NCBI RefSeq assembly: GCF_947623445.1
Contig: NC_135241.1
Location: 23,500,501 to 23,564,500 of the forward strand
From: Clavelina lepadiformis
Taxonomy: Eukaryota > Chordata > Ascidiacea > Aplousobranchia > Clavelinidae
Direction of reading: 5' to 3'
DNA length: 64,000 bases
The notes under the pieces were generated by a model. That model saw only the letters and a list, made by a program, of their open reading frames with translations. It did not search any database and was not told the DNA's origin. The position numbers were made by a program, and so were the translations under genes. Positions within the stretch are counted from its first letter, which is position 1; every line of letters begins with the position of its first letter. Of the stretch, positions 49,301 through 61,533 are shown in pieces.

Positions 49301-52300
49301 TGTATATCACCACCACTGAAAAAACGACCAGTGTAGTAAACTAAAAATGTGGCCAGCATAGCCAAGCATTCATGGACATTTGTGTTAATTGTGACATTTA
49401 ATGAAATGGAATACCACTTAGTAAACTGCTTTTTATCACTGATAATATTTTATTTTCGATTTTTTTACTGTTTGGATATTCAGCGTGAATTGTTTGTTTA
49501 AAGACGCGGGAGTTTGAACAAATAATGGAAACAGCTAGAACGGGCAGCATCAGCCAAAAAAGAAACGCTGCGTTTGAACTTGCAACCATGGCTTCATCTG
49601 CCGATGATAACAAATTTCAGATAGTGACTGACGGAGGGTAACGGCATCCCCGATTTTCAGTTCCATGAAAAATATCAATTTTTCCTTCATCTGTTTGTAC
49701 AACAGATGAAAATCACCTTTCTTTGTTTGATCAATTCTTTGCTTTGAGTAATTTCCTGGTTTGTTTACGCTTGTTGTTGGCAACACTTCGTATCAAGCCA
49801 TTGATGTGATTTTCTTGTGCACTTTGTCTGATACGTCTAACAATCTTATTACGTCATAATGACCTTTATTGTTTGACATCAAATAAATCATTTAGTATGG
49901 ATCCGCACAGTAATTTAAGTTATTTAAAACTGGCGATTGTATTCAAAGTGATAATGTTAAATTACTATTATGTGTGTGTGTTTGTTTGGTACAGTTTGTG
50001 TTTTTACCTTCTTCACAAACTGTGTATTGTTTGCAGGTTAGATGTTCTTATAACACTGGCTCTGAGTGCAGATCTGACCACTCAGGAATACGCAACTGAA
50101 GCTTTGGCTGAGTGTTTGACCGTGCCCGCCATACAAGATCAGTTCATATCGCTCGGTGGTAAGTCGTATAGAACAAAACTGATGCAAACCTATTTCACAT
50201 TTCTAAAAAATAAAAATAAAAAAACTGATGTAAACCTACTTCACATTTCTAAAATTATTACCAAGTCTTCTTACACGTAGGTGCCAAAACACTGACCGCG
50301 CTCTTGCACTCTAAAAACTTACGAACTGCCCATGAAGCGATCACTGCAATCTCATACATTGTGGCCGACTCGGATGAGAATAAATTTTTCATCACATCCG
50401 ACCATGGGTAGGTATCTGTGCATGTTTATGCCACCAACACCAGCTTCAAGATACTCATTATGTGCAGTGGCCACGTGTACAGTTGCAGAAATATTTTCTA
50501 TGTTTTAATCGAAATCGTTGTCTTGTTTTGTCCAGCATCGATGACTTACTCCATGCATGCAAGTACGCCAATGCACCTAATCGCAAGATTCTTGCTTCCA
50601 TTTTTCTGGAACTTGCATATTTTGCTGATACAAGGTTTGATATGTTTGCGTCTGGAAAGATGTAGTGTCTCCGGTTAGAAATATATATTGCCAGCCAGCA
50701 ATAGAAGACTCAAGTTAGGTTTCTGTGGACAATTGACTTTTTGCTGAAAACACCAGCTTGACTTGTGTTTGAATTAAAAATTTAATTGGCTTGAGTCATC
50801 ACCCATATTAACTCAAAATGTGATGAAATTTGTTATGAATTTATGAAACACCTTTAAAAATTACTATGTGACACATTCTACCGATTATTATCCAACAAAA
50901 TAAATAAGTAGTTTAGACATGATGGAGTCATTAGTTTGGTGTGACTTTGCATCTGCTGTGACTTCAACTCGATAAACATGACTGACTCCACTTGACATGA
51001 GGATAAAATTAAAATGACTCGACTTGGACAGTCGCTGTTAATGACCTAACTTTTATCTCAACTACTGAGACTGGATCACCGTCTGACTTCACTCGTATAA
51101 CTACTGAAGTAAAAACATTTTGCCAAACGAGAGGTTATTTAATTCTTTCCTGACTCAGAGCTGTGATGGCTTCAAAGAGCACGTCAGTGGAAGCGATGAT
51201 CTTTCTTCTTGTTCGGAGCACAATAAGGTCACGAGAGATAAGCAACGTGGACATAGACACAACAGTTCTCGCGCTGCAAACACTCGAGCTTCTCGCTATC
51301 GAGTCACCTTCACTTGTTGCGTCACAAGTATGGCTTTTGTTGAATTTCTTTGTCACTAAGAAAGTTAATATGATGGTTTTGAATTGAACGTATTTCGAAT
51401 TGCGTGAAATTCTCACACAGCGATAAAGAGAGAACAAGTTGTACGTTTACACGTCACAAACAAAATAAGCGATTAATAAAACAGAAAGAAAGACAAAAAC
51501 ATGTTGTGCTTCAAAACTTGTTGTGACTAGCATTGGTAGATGGCAAGTAGAATGCGTTTAATTATTTAACATTAGTTTTGTACATTTTTTCCCCCAGGAG
51601 GATTTTCTTTCCTACTTGCTAACGGTTCCTATTAAAATCTTGGATCAAAAAATCCAGCTTCTCACCACGAAGCTTCTTCTCTATTTCACCAAGACTCCTG
51701 AGGTAAGTGTGTCATTGCTAGGGAAATGGCCCGCAATGATTTTAGCTAGACTCTCACAACACAGATGTTTTGTGAGCATAATTTTTTAAACAAGTTTTTA
51801 ATAGCATTTTATTACATTAGTAAGGATCGGGTCAGATCGATAGGCGAAGTAACTGTTACGTACTGATGGCAAATAAAACATTTGAAATGAAATTACGTAA
51901 TCGAAATTTTATTTAAACAATTTCCGCCATTTGCTGACCATTGTGCAAGGGGGTTCTTTTTCATTTACATCGTCAAATATTAACACGCTGCCTAAGTCAT
52001 TGAGCTGAAAATAAAATATGGTTGATAGCTGCGCTTTGATTTACTGGTCTCGTCTGTCAAAATGTAAACTCGGTCGGCTTAACCAAATGCTTAACTAAGG
52101 TCTCATTTCATTTCAACAATTTTTGTTTCATTTTCAGGCGCTTGAACAATTGTGTATGACGTCAGACTTGACTGACAAGCTTCTATACTTTGCTCATTCC
52201 AACGACCCCGAACTGCTGAACGCGCTCTCCGCCATCTCACTGCACGTCACCGAACCTTTTAAGCACAGGTAATTCAGCTTTTTAAGATTTTAAGCGTTGT

Positions 52301-52746
52301 TTGACACAAGGTGATAGACAGGCAGCACATCGTGTAACTTGTATTTGCTGGGTATTCACGCGGCACATAACTGTGAAAAAGTGCCGAAGCTTTACTTGTT
52401 TCCTACATCAAGGGAGCGGTTGGTCCACGATGGGTTTCTAGAATTTCTCACTTATCTCCAAAACGCGAGCAATGAACGTGAGAGTTGGAACATGGCCGAC
52501 CAGGCTATCTCCAACCTCCAGGTACGAATCAACTTTGCTTTGTTATGTGACTGTTTACCATTATGACATCACAATAATCCGTTTATTAATTTGCAGAACA
52601 AACAAAATCCTGATGATGACGTCAAAAAACCGATAACACGTCCGCCTACTGCCATGACGTCATCCGCAAGCAGATCGTCGTCAGTTGTTTTGTTACGTGA
52701 CGACAACGATGCTACTGCAGATCAAATGACGTCATCAGAAGCATGA
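46344..52746 (+). CDS. Ubiquitin-like / multi-pass membrane / armadillo-repeat protein, family not recognised
   Basis: Seventeen exons sum to 2025 nt (674 aa): 46344-46376, 47223-47329, 47488-47593, 47852-47986, 48228-48382, 48595-48688, 48842-48974, 49139-49254, 49504-49637, 50037-50158, 50281-50407, 50536-50634, 51159-51327, 51598-51702, 52138-52268, 52413-52521, 52597-52746. Residues 1-82 look like a ubiquitin fold: MLLYIESKAYP, ICKPSDTVARIRAYL, FRLRYKGTYLRDAYTLEEYN, VIHMVPLS. Then come hydrophobic segments at about 133-163 (aromatic-rich), 183-205 and 256-278; the last two flank a loop with four Cys (219, 226, 239, 246). Residues about 294-640 are helical armadillo-like repeats (NAAFELATMASSADDNKFQI, EYATEALAECLTVPAIQDQF, AHEAITAISYIVADSDENKF). 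The Ser/Thr-rich tail is short. I do not know a named protein with this order. The ARM array may dock partners at an ER or other internal membrane; that is inference. Confidence 0.85.
46558..47033. mobile_element. MITE with long inverted repeats, in intron 1 of the UBL-ARM gene
   Basis: A 476-bp element with imperfect inverted arms of about 110 bp. The left end ATTTCATTCAGATG pairs with ATTTCACTCAGGTG read inward from the right. Both arms contain GCATATGAATT, then TTAGTTCTTATTTT or CTAGTTCTTATTTT, then a GCACTGGA-type block. A truncated relative lies at 4812-5197. There is no coding capacity and no clear target duplication. Confidence 0.75.
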
Positions 52747-53088
52747 CTTAGAAATAACGTCAGTTTGACGAAAGAGTTGTAAAAACGTACTCACTGTAGC
52801 AGTATTCCAGCCATTCTTGTTGGTGCAGATATAGATTGTATAGCAGTTAACAGTAATATAGGGTTTAGGGACGAAGTAATTTCGAGTAAATTCGTTTTTT
52901 TCCCATCTCTAAATAGAATCATAGACAACGCACTTGTACTGGCGTTACCTTGTGCATTTTTGTAGACTACATTTGCCACTGTAGTATTAGCAAGTGCTGT
53001 ATTTTATGTGGTAATTTTCCACACTGCACATCTCTTTTGTGTTCATTTTGCTCATCTTGCACTTTACTTTGCTGAGTATATGTCACCC

Positions 53089-53094
53089 AATAAA
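53089..53094 (+). promoter_or_regulatory. Poly(A) signal of the UBL-ARM gene
   Basis: AATAAA, 343 nt past the stop codon at 52744-52746 and only 64 nt before the stop codon of the convergent sulfatase gene. Confidence 0.5.
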
Positions 53095-53157
53095 TGCGTG
53101 GTAATACAAGTCAGGAGAGTTAGTATATGTCCGGATGCTGAACGTTTGAGGAGCTCT

Positions 53158-56100
53158 TCAATTTTTCCAAGGTCCCCAGAAACCTCCACGCGAGCCTGGA
53201 TACGCTTTTCGATCCATTTTGGGGAAAATTACTGGCACTGCTGTAGCATTGTACTCCGCCAGTTTCTCAAGTAAAAGATCCACCATCTGCACGTATTTAA
53301 ACGAAAATACAATATAAATGCTACGTGACAAATCCTAGAACATCTTTAAGGACCACGCTTTATTCATTGACCTGTGGGCAGCTTTCAGATAAATCATTCT
53401 CTTCGTACGGGTCTTCCACGATATTGAAAAGTCTTATGGGCTTGTCTGCTGTTGGCTCGTTCGGTTTCATACGACAGCATTTCGTTGACTCGGGGGGCGG
53501 GAACCAACTGTTTTCGTAACCTACAGAGAGCATAAAATATAGCGTACAATACAATATATAGGCTACAGCTACAGGCGAGTAATGTGGTAAAAAGAGATCG
53601 ATAATTACTCACCTGCTTTCCCTGTAATGAGCTTCCATTTTCCCGAGCGAATAGCGGCATGGACCGATTTGTCGAAACCGGATCGTAACTCGGGCTTCGA
53701 GATTTTCTCAAACAAGGGGTCAATATTATGAAGGATTTCCGTGCGTTTACCAGGAAGCCCTTTGCTTTGAGAAACGCGAGAAGATTTTTGAAGATGTTTA
53801 TGGAAAATGCGATTTATTGTGCAATCAATTTTTTCACCGAATACAAAACTAGGCGGTTCTATTATTAAAAAGAGCAAGAAAAACGTTAATTCTAGTCACT
53901 TGGATAAAGCTGAAAGTTGATTTAAATTAGAAGATAAAATTAGCTTAAGTTGCTTATGTCTTAACTTCCAAAGTAGGTTGATAAAAACTGAAAAGAATAG
54001 TTTCGATCATAACTTAGAGCAAGGCAAACATTTTTCTTTGAAATAGTGACAGACTTAAGTTTATTAATGCAAGGTGATACCGCAGCGGTTACAACGCTCC
54101 AAGCGGCGAATATTCTGCAAAATGTTGGCCACCTGATGGTATTCCACTGGTCAACACCGTCTAGGCTCGGCGTTCCGGGCGCAAGTCTACAACGTGCTGC
54201 AGTCATCAACGTCGGCAACCAATCAGAAACGTGAATTAAATCACGTGTGATGTTAGGTTTCTGTTCTATGAGATTTCCATGGACAAAACCGATTCCTCTT
54301 ATCCCACCTTCCCATAGACTATTTTTAGCGCCACGCAAGGGCCAGTTGTTCCCGCCACGATCGGGTCTTCCACCATTATCTGAATTTATTGAAATGAGAA
54401 TTTTCGAATAACTTGAAAACTCCAACAATAAAATGCATTGTTACGCGTTTTAAATATAAGTTACCATACGAGCTATTCCTGCGCAAATGAGATGAATTTT
54501 CTATGGTTGCAGACAAGAATAAAAATACTGTAAGTTATAATAATAAGTGTGCATATTGCTATGTGGTCAGAGGTTCGACAGAAGGTACCGGGGCACACGG
54601 GCTTAATTATTAAAGTACAAATAGACTTTCCAGCCACAAGTTGCATATGTACTTAATTCAATGTTGATTTTGGGCTTAACGTGCTTTTTATAGTGTGGTA
54701 AAAAGTTTGCCTGTGTGTTTCACGATGGGTCTCCGTATTTCAGTTGATGTAAACAAATGTGTTTTGGAGTTTTCATTACTAATCAAAGTTAGTAAATAAA
54801 AAATTGAAACATGTTATCGAACATTTTCTGAGAGACGACGCAGCAGCAGCTAAAGGCCTATGGTAGCGTGGTATATAGTAGTACGGCGTGGTAGATGCTC
54901 ACCCGTTGAAAACACTAATAAGGTGTCATCCCATAAATTGGCTTCCTTCAATGCGGTCGTTATATTTTTCACCATTTCGTCAAGTGCGGAAACCATAGCA
55001 AGATACGTTCTCCTTGAAAGTGTGTTCAACAAGTCATTTAACGTACAGTATGTGCTAGTAAGAAATAAATGTCGTGGTGACGCCACGCTACGTTTTAAAA
55101 TCGACTCTCGAACTTGTAGCCGATGAAAATATACCAATTACCTTATCTTGTCTTTCTTTCTATGTCTGAAGCGGGGAACACGCGTTAAATACTTTGAAGG
55201 GACTTGGATGGGCGCGTGAACATGCTGGAGGGCCAAGTACAGGAACATTGGCTATAGATGAAGAATTAATTTTACGATAACGATAAGCAGGCTATAACTA
55301 TGCCCGTAATGGAAAGTAGGCTACATGCTTTTATTCTTTAATCAGAAATGAAACAATTTTAGAAAACTTATACCGTATAGCCTAAGTACTGCTGAGAAAG
55401 ACAGTAGGCTGCATGTTTTCAAGTTTTCTTTCAGAAAGCTTTTAGGGATAATGTACTAAAGCTAATTGACTAAAAATGAGATCGTCTTCAACAGCAACCA
55501 TTTACGCCGCACCTTATCGGGGTCATGGTTTTGAAAAATTTCGCGCGCTTTTCGAACATAGAGATCAGCCGAATATTCTCCCCAAGTTGAATTGGTGTCC
55601 CCGAACTGGGAGTCGACCATTGAAACTCCGCAAGACTCAGGATGAGTTTTCTTCATGCAGACAACCTTCGTGTAATAGTCTTCGGCTCCCACAAGATAAC
55701 CTACCCGCGAATCAAATGCAAACTAATGAAATTTGTTTGTTGACGAAGCCTATAGCATATACTGCCCAGCGCAGAGATGGATATTGGAAAGATTCGTTAA
55801 TGTACTGTTAGATTATATCGGCTTGAAGTCGGTTACCGGTTCCCTGTTTACATATTCAGTCACCTGTTTCCAGCTGCAGAAGGTTTGTTACCTGCTAAAT
55901 CAGTTGATAACCTGCTTAAAAAGTGATTTAAAATAACTTAAAAGTTATTTGTAAAAATTCGTGTAAATTTTAATAACTTTATAGGTTTATAGCAAGTTAA
56001 AAAAATCATAAAAGTATTTTCAAATTTATGATAATTTATTGTTTTTTTAACACTAAATAGTTTTGAACAAGTTCTAAAAAATTTAACATAAACTCACTTA

Positions 56101-59100
56101 AATTATGTATTTGAGGTTATATTATTAATACTAATAACTAACAACCAAAGAATTAGGCTTACAAACTCTCAAACAAAAAAACAATTTTACTTTTACGTCA
56201 TCAATGGTCATAATCGCTATGCCTCACACATAAGGTTGAGCAAAAGCAACGCTTCCTGATTTAAAACTGGAGGTGTTGGATGATAATCATTTAGAGGTAT
56301 CACTGTAGTCATGTCCCATAAGTTCAAATAAAATACATTTGTAATATTTTTAAAAATCTCCCTCAGTAATGTTTCATATCTCATAATGAGCCATTCGTCA
56401 ACTGTTTCGACAACGTTCATTCCTCTCACAATAAATTTTGTGCTTGAAAAAGATTTGTGATGTCGAATAATGGCTTCTTTGATACTTAACAGACGGCGGA
56501 CATACAAACATGGTTCATCCTGCAGTAGATGCAAGCCTATATTAAATATTACGTAAACTTGAGATTCATTTTCAACTTTGATTCCATCAATGGAATCAGT
56601 TATGTAAGGTCGACTACTCGGAGGGCCTGGATTTCTAAGTGGCGGTCCATGGGCTCTGTAATAAAGAGTTATTTTGCTTGTGCCATCTTTACTTCTTGCA
56701 GTTTTCGGTTGTTGCCAAACTTCACTGTTGTCTGGACCATATAATTCCAGGTCAAATTTACTTTTAAACAAGTAGAAAAATTGTCTGATTGTCGAATCAC
56801 CAAACATATAAACAGGTTTGTGTTCAAGACACTTGTGGAAATTTTTTGAAGATGAAATTGGTTTTGAGCTCAGTGTGCTTATCCAATTCCCCTGGTGCAA
56901 ATAGACGGATGGCGGATCTATCATCTTGATTGACTCATCATTGAACGCCCCAAGTGAAACATCTATTTGTGTTCCTGATCCTACGATTGGTGCCACTTTG
57001 CCATAAATTTGAGGGTATTTTATTCTGTAATCAAACGGTGGCACATGGAATCTATTGTCAATAACCAGCCATGTAATTGGTGGGCATTTTCTTGAAGGCG
57101 GCAAAACACAGAACCAAGTCTCTCCGTTTCTTGGATTGCCGTAGTCGCACATCGGTGTCTTTTCATAACTGTAATGAAATAACTTTCTTTTAATGTACAG
57201 TATAACGGTAAGGAAATAAACCGTATACTTATGTAAGTTAACTCTAAAGCTAGGCCTATATTATTTATCGGCCTTGCTTACGGGACACATTTTTGACCTA
57301 TTTTTATAGACCATGTCAGTTTATGTGTATCCCTGACCACCCAATCCCGTGGGACATGCTGATGAAATTCGTCCACTGTTCCATGCATCCCAAAATAAAC
57401 AAATAGTTGTGGCGGTATTCAGTCTGTAGTGTTGACTAATGTCTTATCTGTGGAGACTTTACCTTGAATAGGGCTACGATAGGACAAAATTTTTATATAT
57501 AGTAAAAAGTTTGCGATATCTATCGTAGTCCTCACCCGTCATATGTGTTTAGGTCCATATTGCATTTCACCGTTTCGTTTGTCTGTAAAATAGCTCGAAA
57601 AAAATTTCCTTTGTTGTTTCGCATTGAAGTAAAATTTATAAATCCAGCAATTCCTTCTAGTGGCCACACCAGCTTTACCTCCAAGATAAACGTACCAGCC
57701 ATTAGTAGCGGAGCTTGCAGGGTGTAAGATCCATTTAAATGATCTTTAACGTTGCAAGCAATTCCGTCTCTTAAATTTCCATTTGGTTCTGTTCGAATTA
57801 GCCTCGCCCTGAAGTAATCACCTCCAAAGGTTTTAGTTCGATTCAATCTATCTTTGGCTCGTATATGAGCAACGAGCACATCTCCTACTTTGAAGGCTTT
57901 GTTACTTGTTTCCAGGCTAACAGTTGATGCCTCACTTGTAAACGCTGAGGGATCACGCGTAGGATTTTGAACTTCGTACTTCTTCAGTGAAGTCATAATT
58001 GCCGGGAAATATTTCTTCCAATCCACTTTAAACGTTTCATTCCCATAGATACTTGCGTTGCGGACAGGATGGCCATACATGTCCTTGTAAATGTTTCCAT
58101 AGTAAGCGGAATTCGGATCCAAAGCTTCACTGGGTGGTGTGAAGTTTTTGCTTTCCGACCCCGAGCTTGTTGTTGGCCAGTCAAACGCCAGCTCGTTTTC
58201 TTCGCTCATTTCACCTTGACTAATTTGCTTTTTCAATGGATAATTTTGCTTTGCTGGATGATTCTCGTCTAATGTTGGCTGGTCCAAAATGAGCCAAAAA
58301 GAGATAAAAGTTAAATAAGTGGCAGTTACAGCGAAAATTAATCGTTTTTTACCCCGAAACATGCTCATCATATCCTTATTGCAATTAGGCTGTGAGGATA
58401 AGGAGATATTATACTGTATAAAATTTTGTTTACGGAAATCGGCTTCACAAAACGTGAGATGAATATCTTGCTGAATACTTTGTTGCAATTAACCAACTTC
58501 TAACTTTTCCCACATCAAAATTTTCTTGAAATACACATTTTTCTGAAAGTATACCGAGATATATATACGCGTTTGCCTGAACATAGGCCAATGCACTGAG
58601 TTTGAATATTAACGTACAGTTGCTTGGTCGACGTACTGAGCAACAAATATTTAACTGAATTTGATTTTAAATATTAATATTTATTTAACATAAATTCAGT
58701 TGGGCCTCCATCGATTTTAATTTCAAATTTGTAGAATTATAGACTGTGTACCAAAATATGTGTCAAAACCTCTCTTCCACGGGAGGTACTCATCCTTATA
58801 AAATCCCAAATGCCATTTTCCCAGCATATGAGTTTTGTATCCGCATTGACGTAATTGCTCCGGCAGAAGGATATTATCTAATGGCAGACCGCGCGGCTGT
58901 GGTCTGTGTATTACCTCGTGCTGCATACCGGTGTGTATCTATCAACAATACAACAGTGTATCTTTTGAACATGCACCAGATAAGGAGATCTTTGTACGTT
59001 CGAGATCAACAACAGAAGAACATTATTCATGAGACCAAACCATTAAATTCATTATTTAATCCATCACCATCCATTAAATAAAAATAAAAATTGCAAAGCA

Positions 59101-60061
59101 ACCTTGTAGAACTGCCATGGATCTGTGATGATATTATAAAATTGCTTGCAAATCGAATGCTGCATAGAATACTTGTTTACGGAAATCGACAAAGCAAAGC
59201 ATTGCGTTACGTAATCGATTCCTCTCTGCTTATCGTATTAGTTCACTCAGTTCACAAACTGACAGTTTGTAGTGAAAGTGGTATATGGTACCTTTGCCTG
59301 TAAGGTTTACCCACTTACACTACAAAGTCTGTTTCCTTGTGTATATCTTAACAGTGAACTTTGATAGACTTCAGCAATAATGACACAGGAATGACTACTG
59401 TATAATCTGATTATATTTGAAGCTTCTTTGAACGAATACATCAAGATAGAACATTGTGACAGCAACACAATAAAGTCGACCACTTTCTATGGTTAACTTC
59501 GTAGACTGTGTCGCATTGAACAACTATGAATAACAACACACGCAAAGCAGGCATGCACGACATTTTTGTCACGACTTAATACGATAAGCAGAGAGGAATC
59601 GATTACGTAACGCAATGCTTTGCTTTGTCGATTTCCGTAAACAAGTATTCTATGCAGCATTCGATTTGCAAGCAATTTTATAATATCATCACAGATCCTA
59701 TCAATACCTGATATCTTCCACTAAGAAGCTGTCCTCTGGTTGGGGAACATATCGGCTGAACGTAGTAATTTTCAAGCCGAACACCTTCGCCTGCATACAG
59801 AGTTGAGATAGGATAAATTTGGTTGCAATTTTTTTTGTAGAAAAAAAGATCAACGGTAAAATACGCAGATGGAGTAGTTTTACCTGCCAGTCTGTCAATA
59901 AACGGTGTATAAGCAAGCGATTCGTGCTCTCTGCCGTGATAACCAACATCGTTGAAACCGAGGTCATCGGCAAGTATATAAACGATGTGGGGTTTTCGAC
60001 TTGCGTTTGAGTGCATTACTAGAAAGACTAAGGTTTTTAACACAAGTAGAACTCCTTTCAT
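53158..60061 (-). CDS. ARSB: Arylsulfatase B-like (N-acetylgalactosamine-4-sulfatase type)
   Basis: ARSB-type sulfatases remove sulfate from GalNAc residues of dermatan and chondroitin sulfate in lysosomes. Ten exons sum to 1533 nt (510 aa; human ARSB 533): 59884-60061, 59708-59790, 58752-58938, 55513-55700, 55142-55251, 54903-55012, 54133-54379, 53613-53764, 53372-53520, 53158-53286. A signal peptide ([20 protein letters not shown]) precedes the metal site ILADDLG (D32, D33). The formylglycine motif is CSPTR (C74). Further ARSB-like blocks are [88 protein letters not shown] and the end GGFWGPWKN. Intron 2 holds a MITE and intron 3 a complete NXPE-family gene. The exon 8 acceptor (53764) was chosen by homology and phase. 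ARSI/ARSJ are related, but the closest match from memory is ARSB. Confidence 0.93.
56035..56040 (-). promoter_or_regulatory. Poly(A) signal of the nested NXPE gene
   Basis: AATAAA on the minus strand, 177 nt past the NXPE stop, still inside intron 3 of the sulfatase gene. It would let the nested gene end before the next sulfatase exon at 55700. Confidence 0.45.
56217..58371 (-). CDS. NXPE-family (PC-esterase-like) protein nested in the sulfatase intron
   Basis: NXPE proteins pair an Ig/filamin-like N-terminal domain with a C-terminal GDSL-like PC-esterase fold; some members have been linked to glycan O-acetylation. Two exons sum to 1788 nt (595 aa): 57536-58371 and 56217-57168. A signal anchor ([20 protein letters not shown]) predicts a type II Golgi or ER protein. 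The Ig-like region includes [19 protein letters not shown] and [10 protein letters not shown]. The catalytic block I is FGDSTIRQF, with GDS at about 402-404. The C-terminal motif [13 protein letters not shown] supplies the usual Asp/His pair. I chose the start at 58371 ([10 protein letters not shown]) because it gives a short basic cytosolic tail; an in-frame ATG at 58488 would add 39 residues. The gene lies wholly within sulfatase intron 3, on the same strand. Confidence 0.88.
59124..59693. mobile_element. MITE with perfect 117-bp inverted arms and 4-bp target duplication, in sulfatase intron 2
   Basis: A 570-bp element. The arms 59124-59240 and 59577-59693 read as exact inverted copies over their whole length, starting TGTGATGATATTATAAAATT. 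GATC is duplicated at 59120-59123 and 59694-59697. The interior of about 336 bp has no coding capacity. Its right border is only 14 bp from the end of sulfatase exon 2, just past the donor site. Related copies lie at 37071-37522, 38082-38400 and 39997-40380. Confidence 0.9.
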
Positions 60062-61533
60062 AATTGGACGTTGAATACAGCCCGAACTATAGTATGACGT
60101 ATCGTTAAGATAAGCTGTTCATGCTACGTTTGTTTGAGCTTATATCAGAATGAAGTACACCTGGAAGTTTGCAAACCATTAGCGCTACGAAAACTCATCA
60201 AATCTTCACAAAGATCAACCTTAGACACAAACATCATATTACAATCACTGTTAAGTTTGACAATCCGACGACAATCCATACTTTGCACTTATTGGCTACA
60301 ATATTTACATTTCTTAGTACCAAGAGCATGAATGTTACATTACGAAAAGAAAAGTACGAAATAATGCATTTTTCCTCAAATATTATTGGTTCTTCAAATT
60401 ATCTTTCACTGTCACGGTGCAAAATTCATCCTCAGTGCTTTGTAATCATTCGCTTGGAAAATCGTTCCCTTGTGCGCTGATCTATCATAGGTGTTTTCAC
60501 CATCGCAATTGTTTACACGACTCTCACCAAACAGAATCTGTTTTGCGGAGCGCTCTGACCTAAAAAATTGTCGTAACTCTCGCACAACGGTGAGTTAAAT
60601 ACCGGAATCTATATCAGCGTATGCGGCCTACAAAGGATAACGCAGTTCGCGTGACGTCATCAAGCGTATTATACGTTTCTGGTTTATACCGGTAGTAGAT
60701 GTTTCAATAAATAAACTATAACCTTTCGTTGTTATAGCACCACAGTAGTCTATAGATGACATGTTTTAAGTCTTGGAGTTTTTGTGGCTTTCCCCCCGTT
60801 TATTGATAGTTTGTGGTCCTCACTTTTTGTGCTGTGACAAGCATTTTTCCGCTCCCAACCGTCAATGGCAAAAAATAACAATGTTTTATTTTCTATTAAT
60901 TTGGAGAAAGTTGAAAGGTTTCAAATACTCTGGAGAATGACCTATCTCCAACCAATAATTCCTGTTCATTACAGCTCTGACGACACACCTGTCTAGAGGT
61001 AGTTTTGTATTTAGGATTTTGGTGCAGGTAACTAACCCAAAAAGTTAAATTGACTGACCAATCGTTTTGAACAAAAAACATCGTTTAGAAAACTCACATT
61101 TCAGTTGACAGTCACATTCCACGAAGATATTCGTCGCCAATTTATGGAACTAATTAGCCTACAAAGAAATCTCTTGTGTTCGGTTTCGATTGAACCGTGT
61201 CCAGCGAATGCGGAATATACTGGAATAAATCGCTTCAATATCTTTCCCTATTGGCTAGAGTGGTTTGCGTTGGCTGTCAATTAAAGAGGTTTATTTCTGT
61301 TTGAAAATTGCAGGACAGTGCAAAAGCAACAACGTAAAGAAAAGTACATCATACAGCGAGATTTCTCCACTCCATTATTAATAGTTACGAGTACAAGCAA
61401 CATCAATCACTGTACTTGCTCGACTTTCACTCTCAGATATATTGGGAGACAAATTAGATCTCTCCAATATAGACGGCAATTAAGCGACTGGCAGGCCGAC
61501 TTCACTTCACTTAATGAGCCCAGAACCGGTAAG
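60062..61533. other. Upstream region of the sulfatase gene, no gene seen
   Basis: The interval contains the sulfatase promoter on its left and the 3' end of the sulfotransferase-like gene on its right. Open frames at 60134-60480 (plus) and 60896-61081 (minus) are short and show no recognisable protein or splice context. Confidence 0.45.
61290..61295 (-). promoter_or_regulatory. Poly(A) signal of the sulfotransferase-like gene
   Basis: AATAAA on the minus strand, about 240 nt past the stop codon at 61534-61536. Confidence 0.45.

Noticed and set aside
53614..53877. Longer version of sulfatase exon 8 starting near 53838
   Set aside because: It would add about 25 residues absent from ARSB; the acceptor at 53764 keeps phase and matches family length.
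59493..59675. Near-identical 60-codon frames at 37322-37504 and 59493-59675 and a related frame at 59091-59303, which look like a repeated small protein
   Set aside because: They are the arms of the 4-bp-duplication MITE family read as protein; the shared frames are a by-product of inverted repeats.
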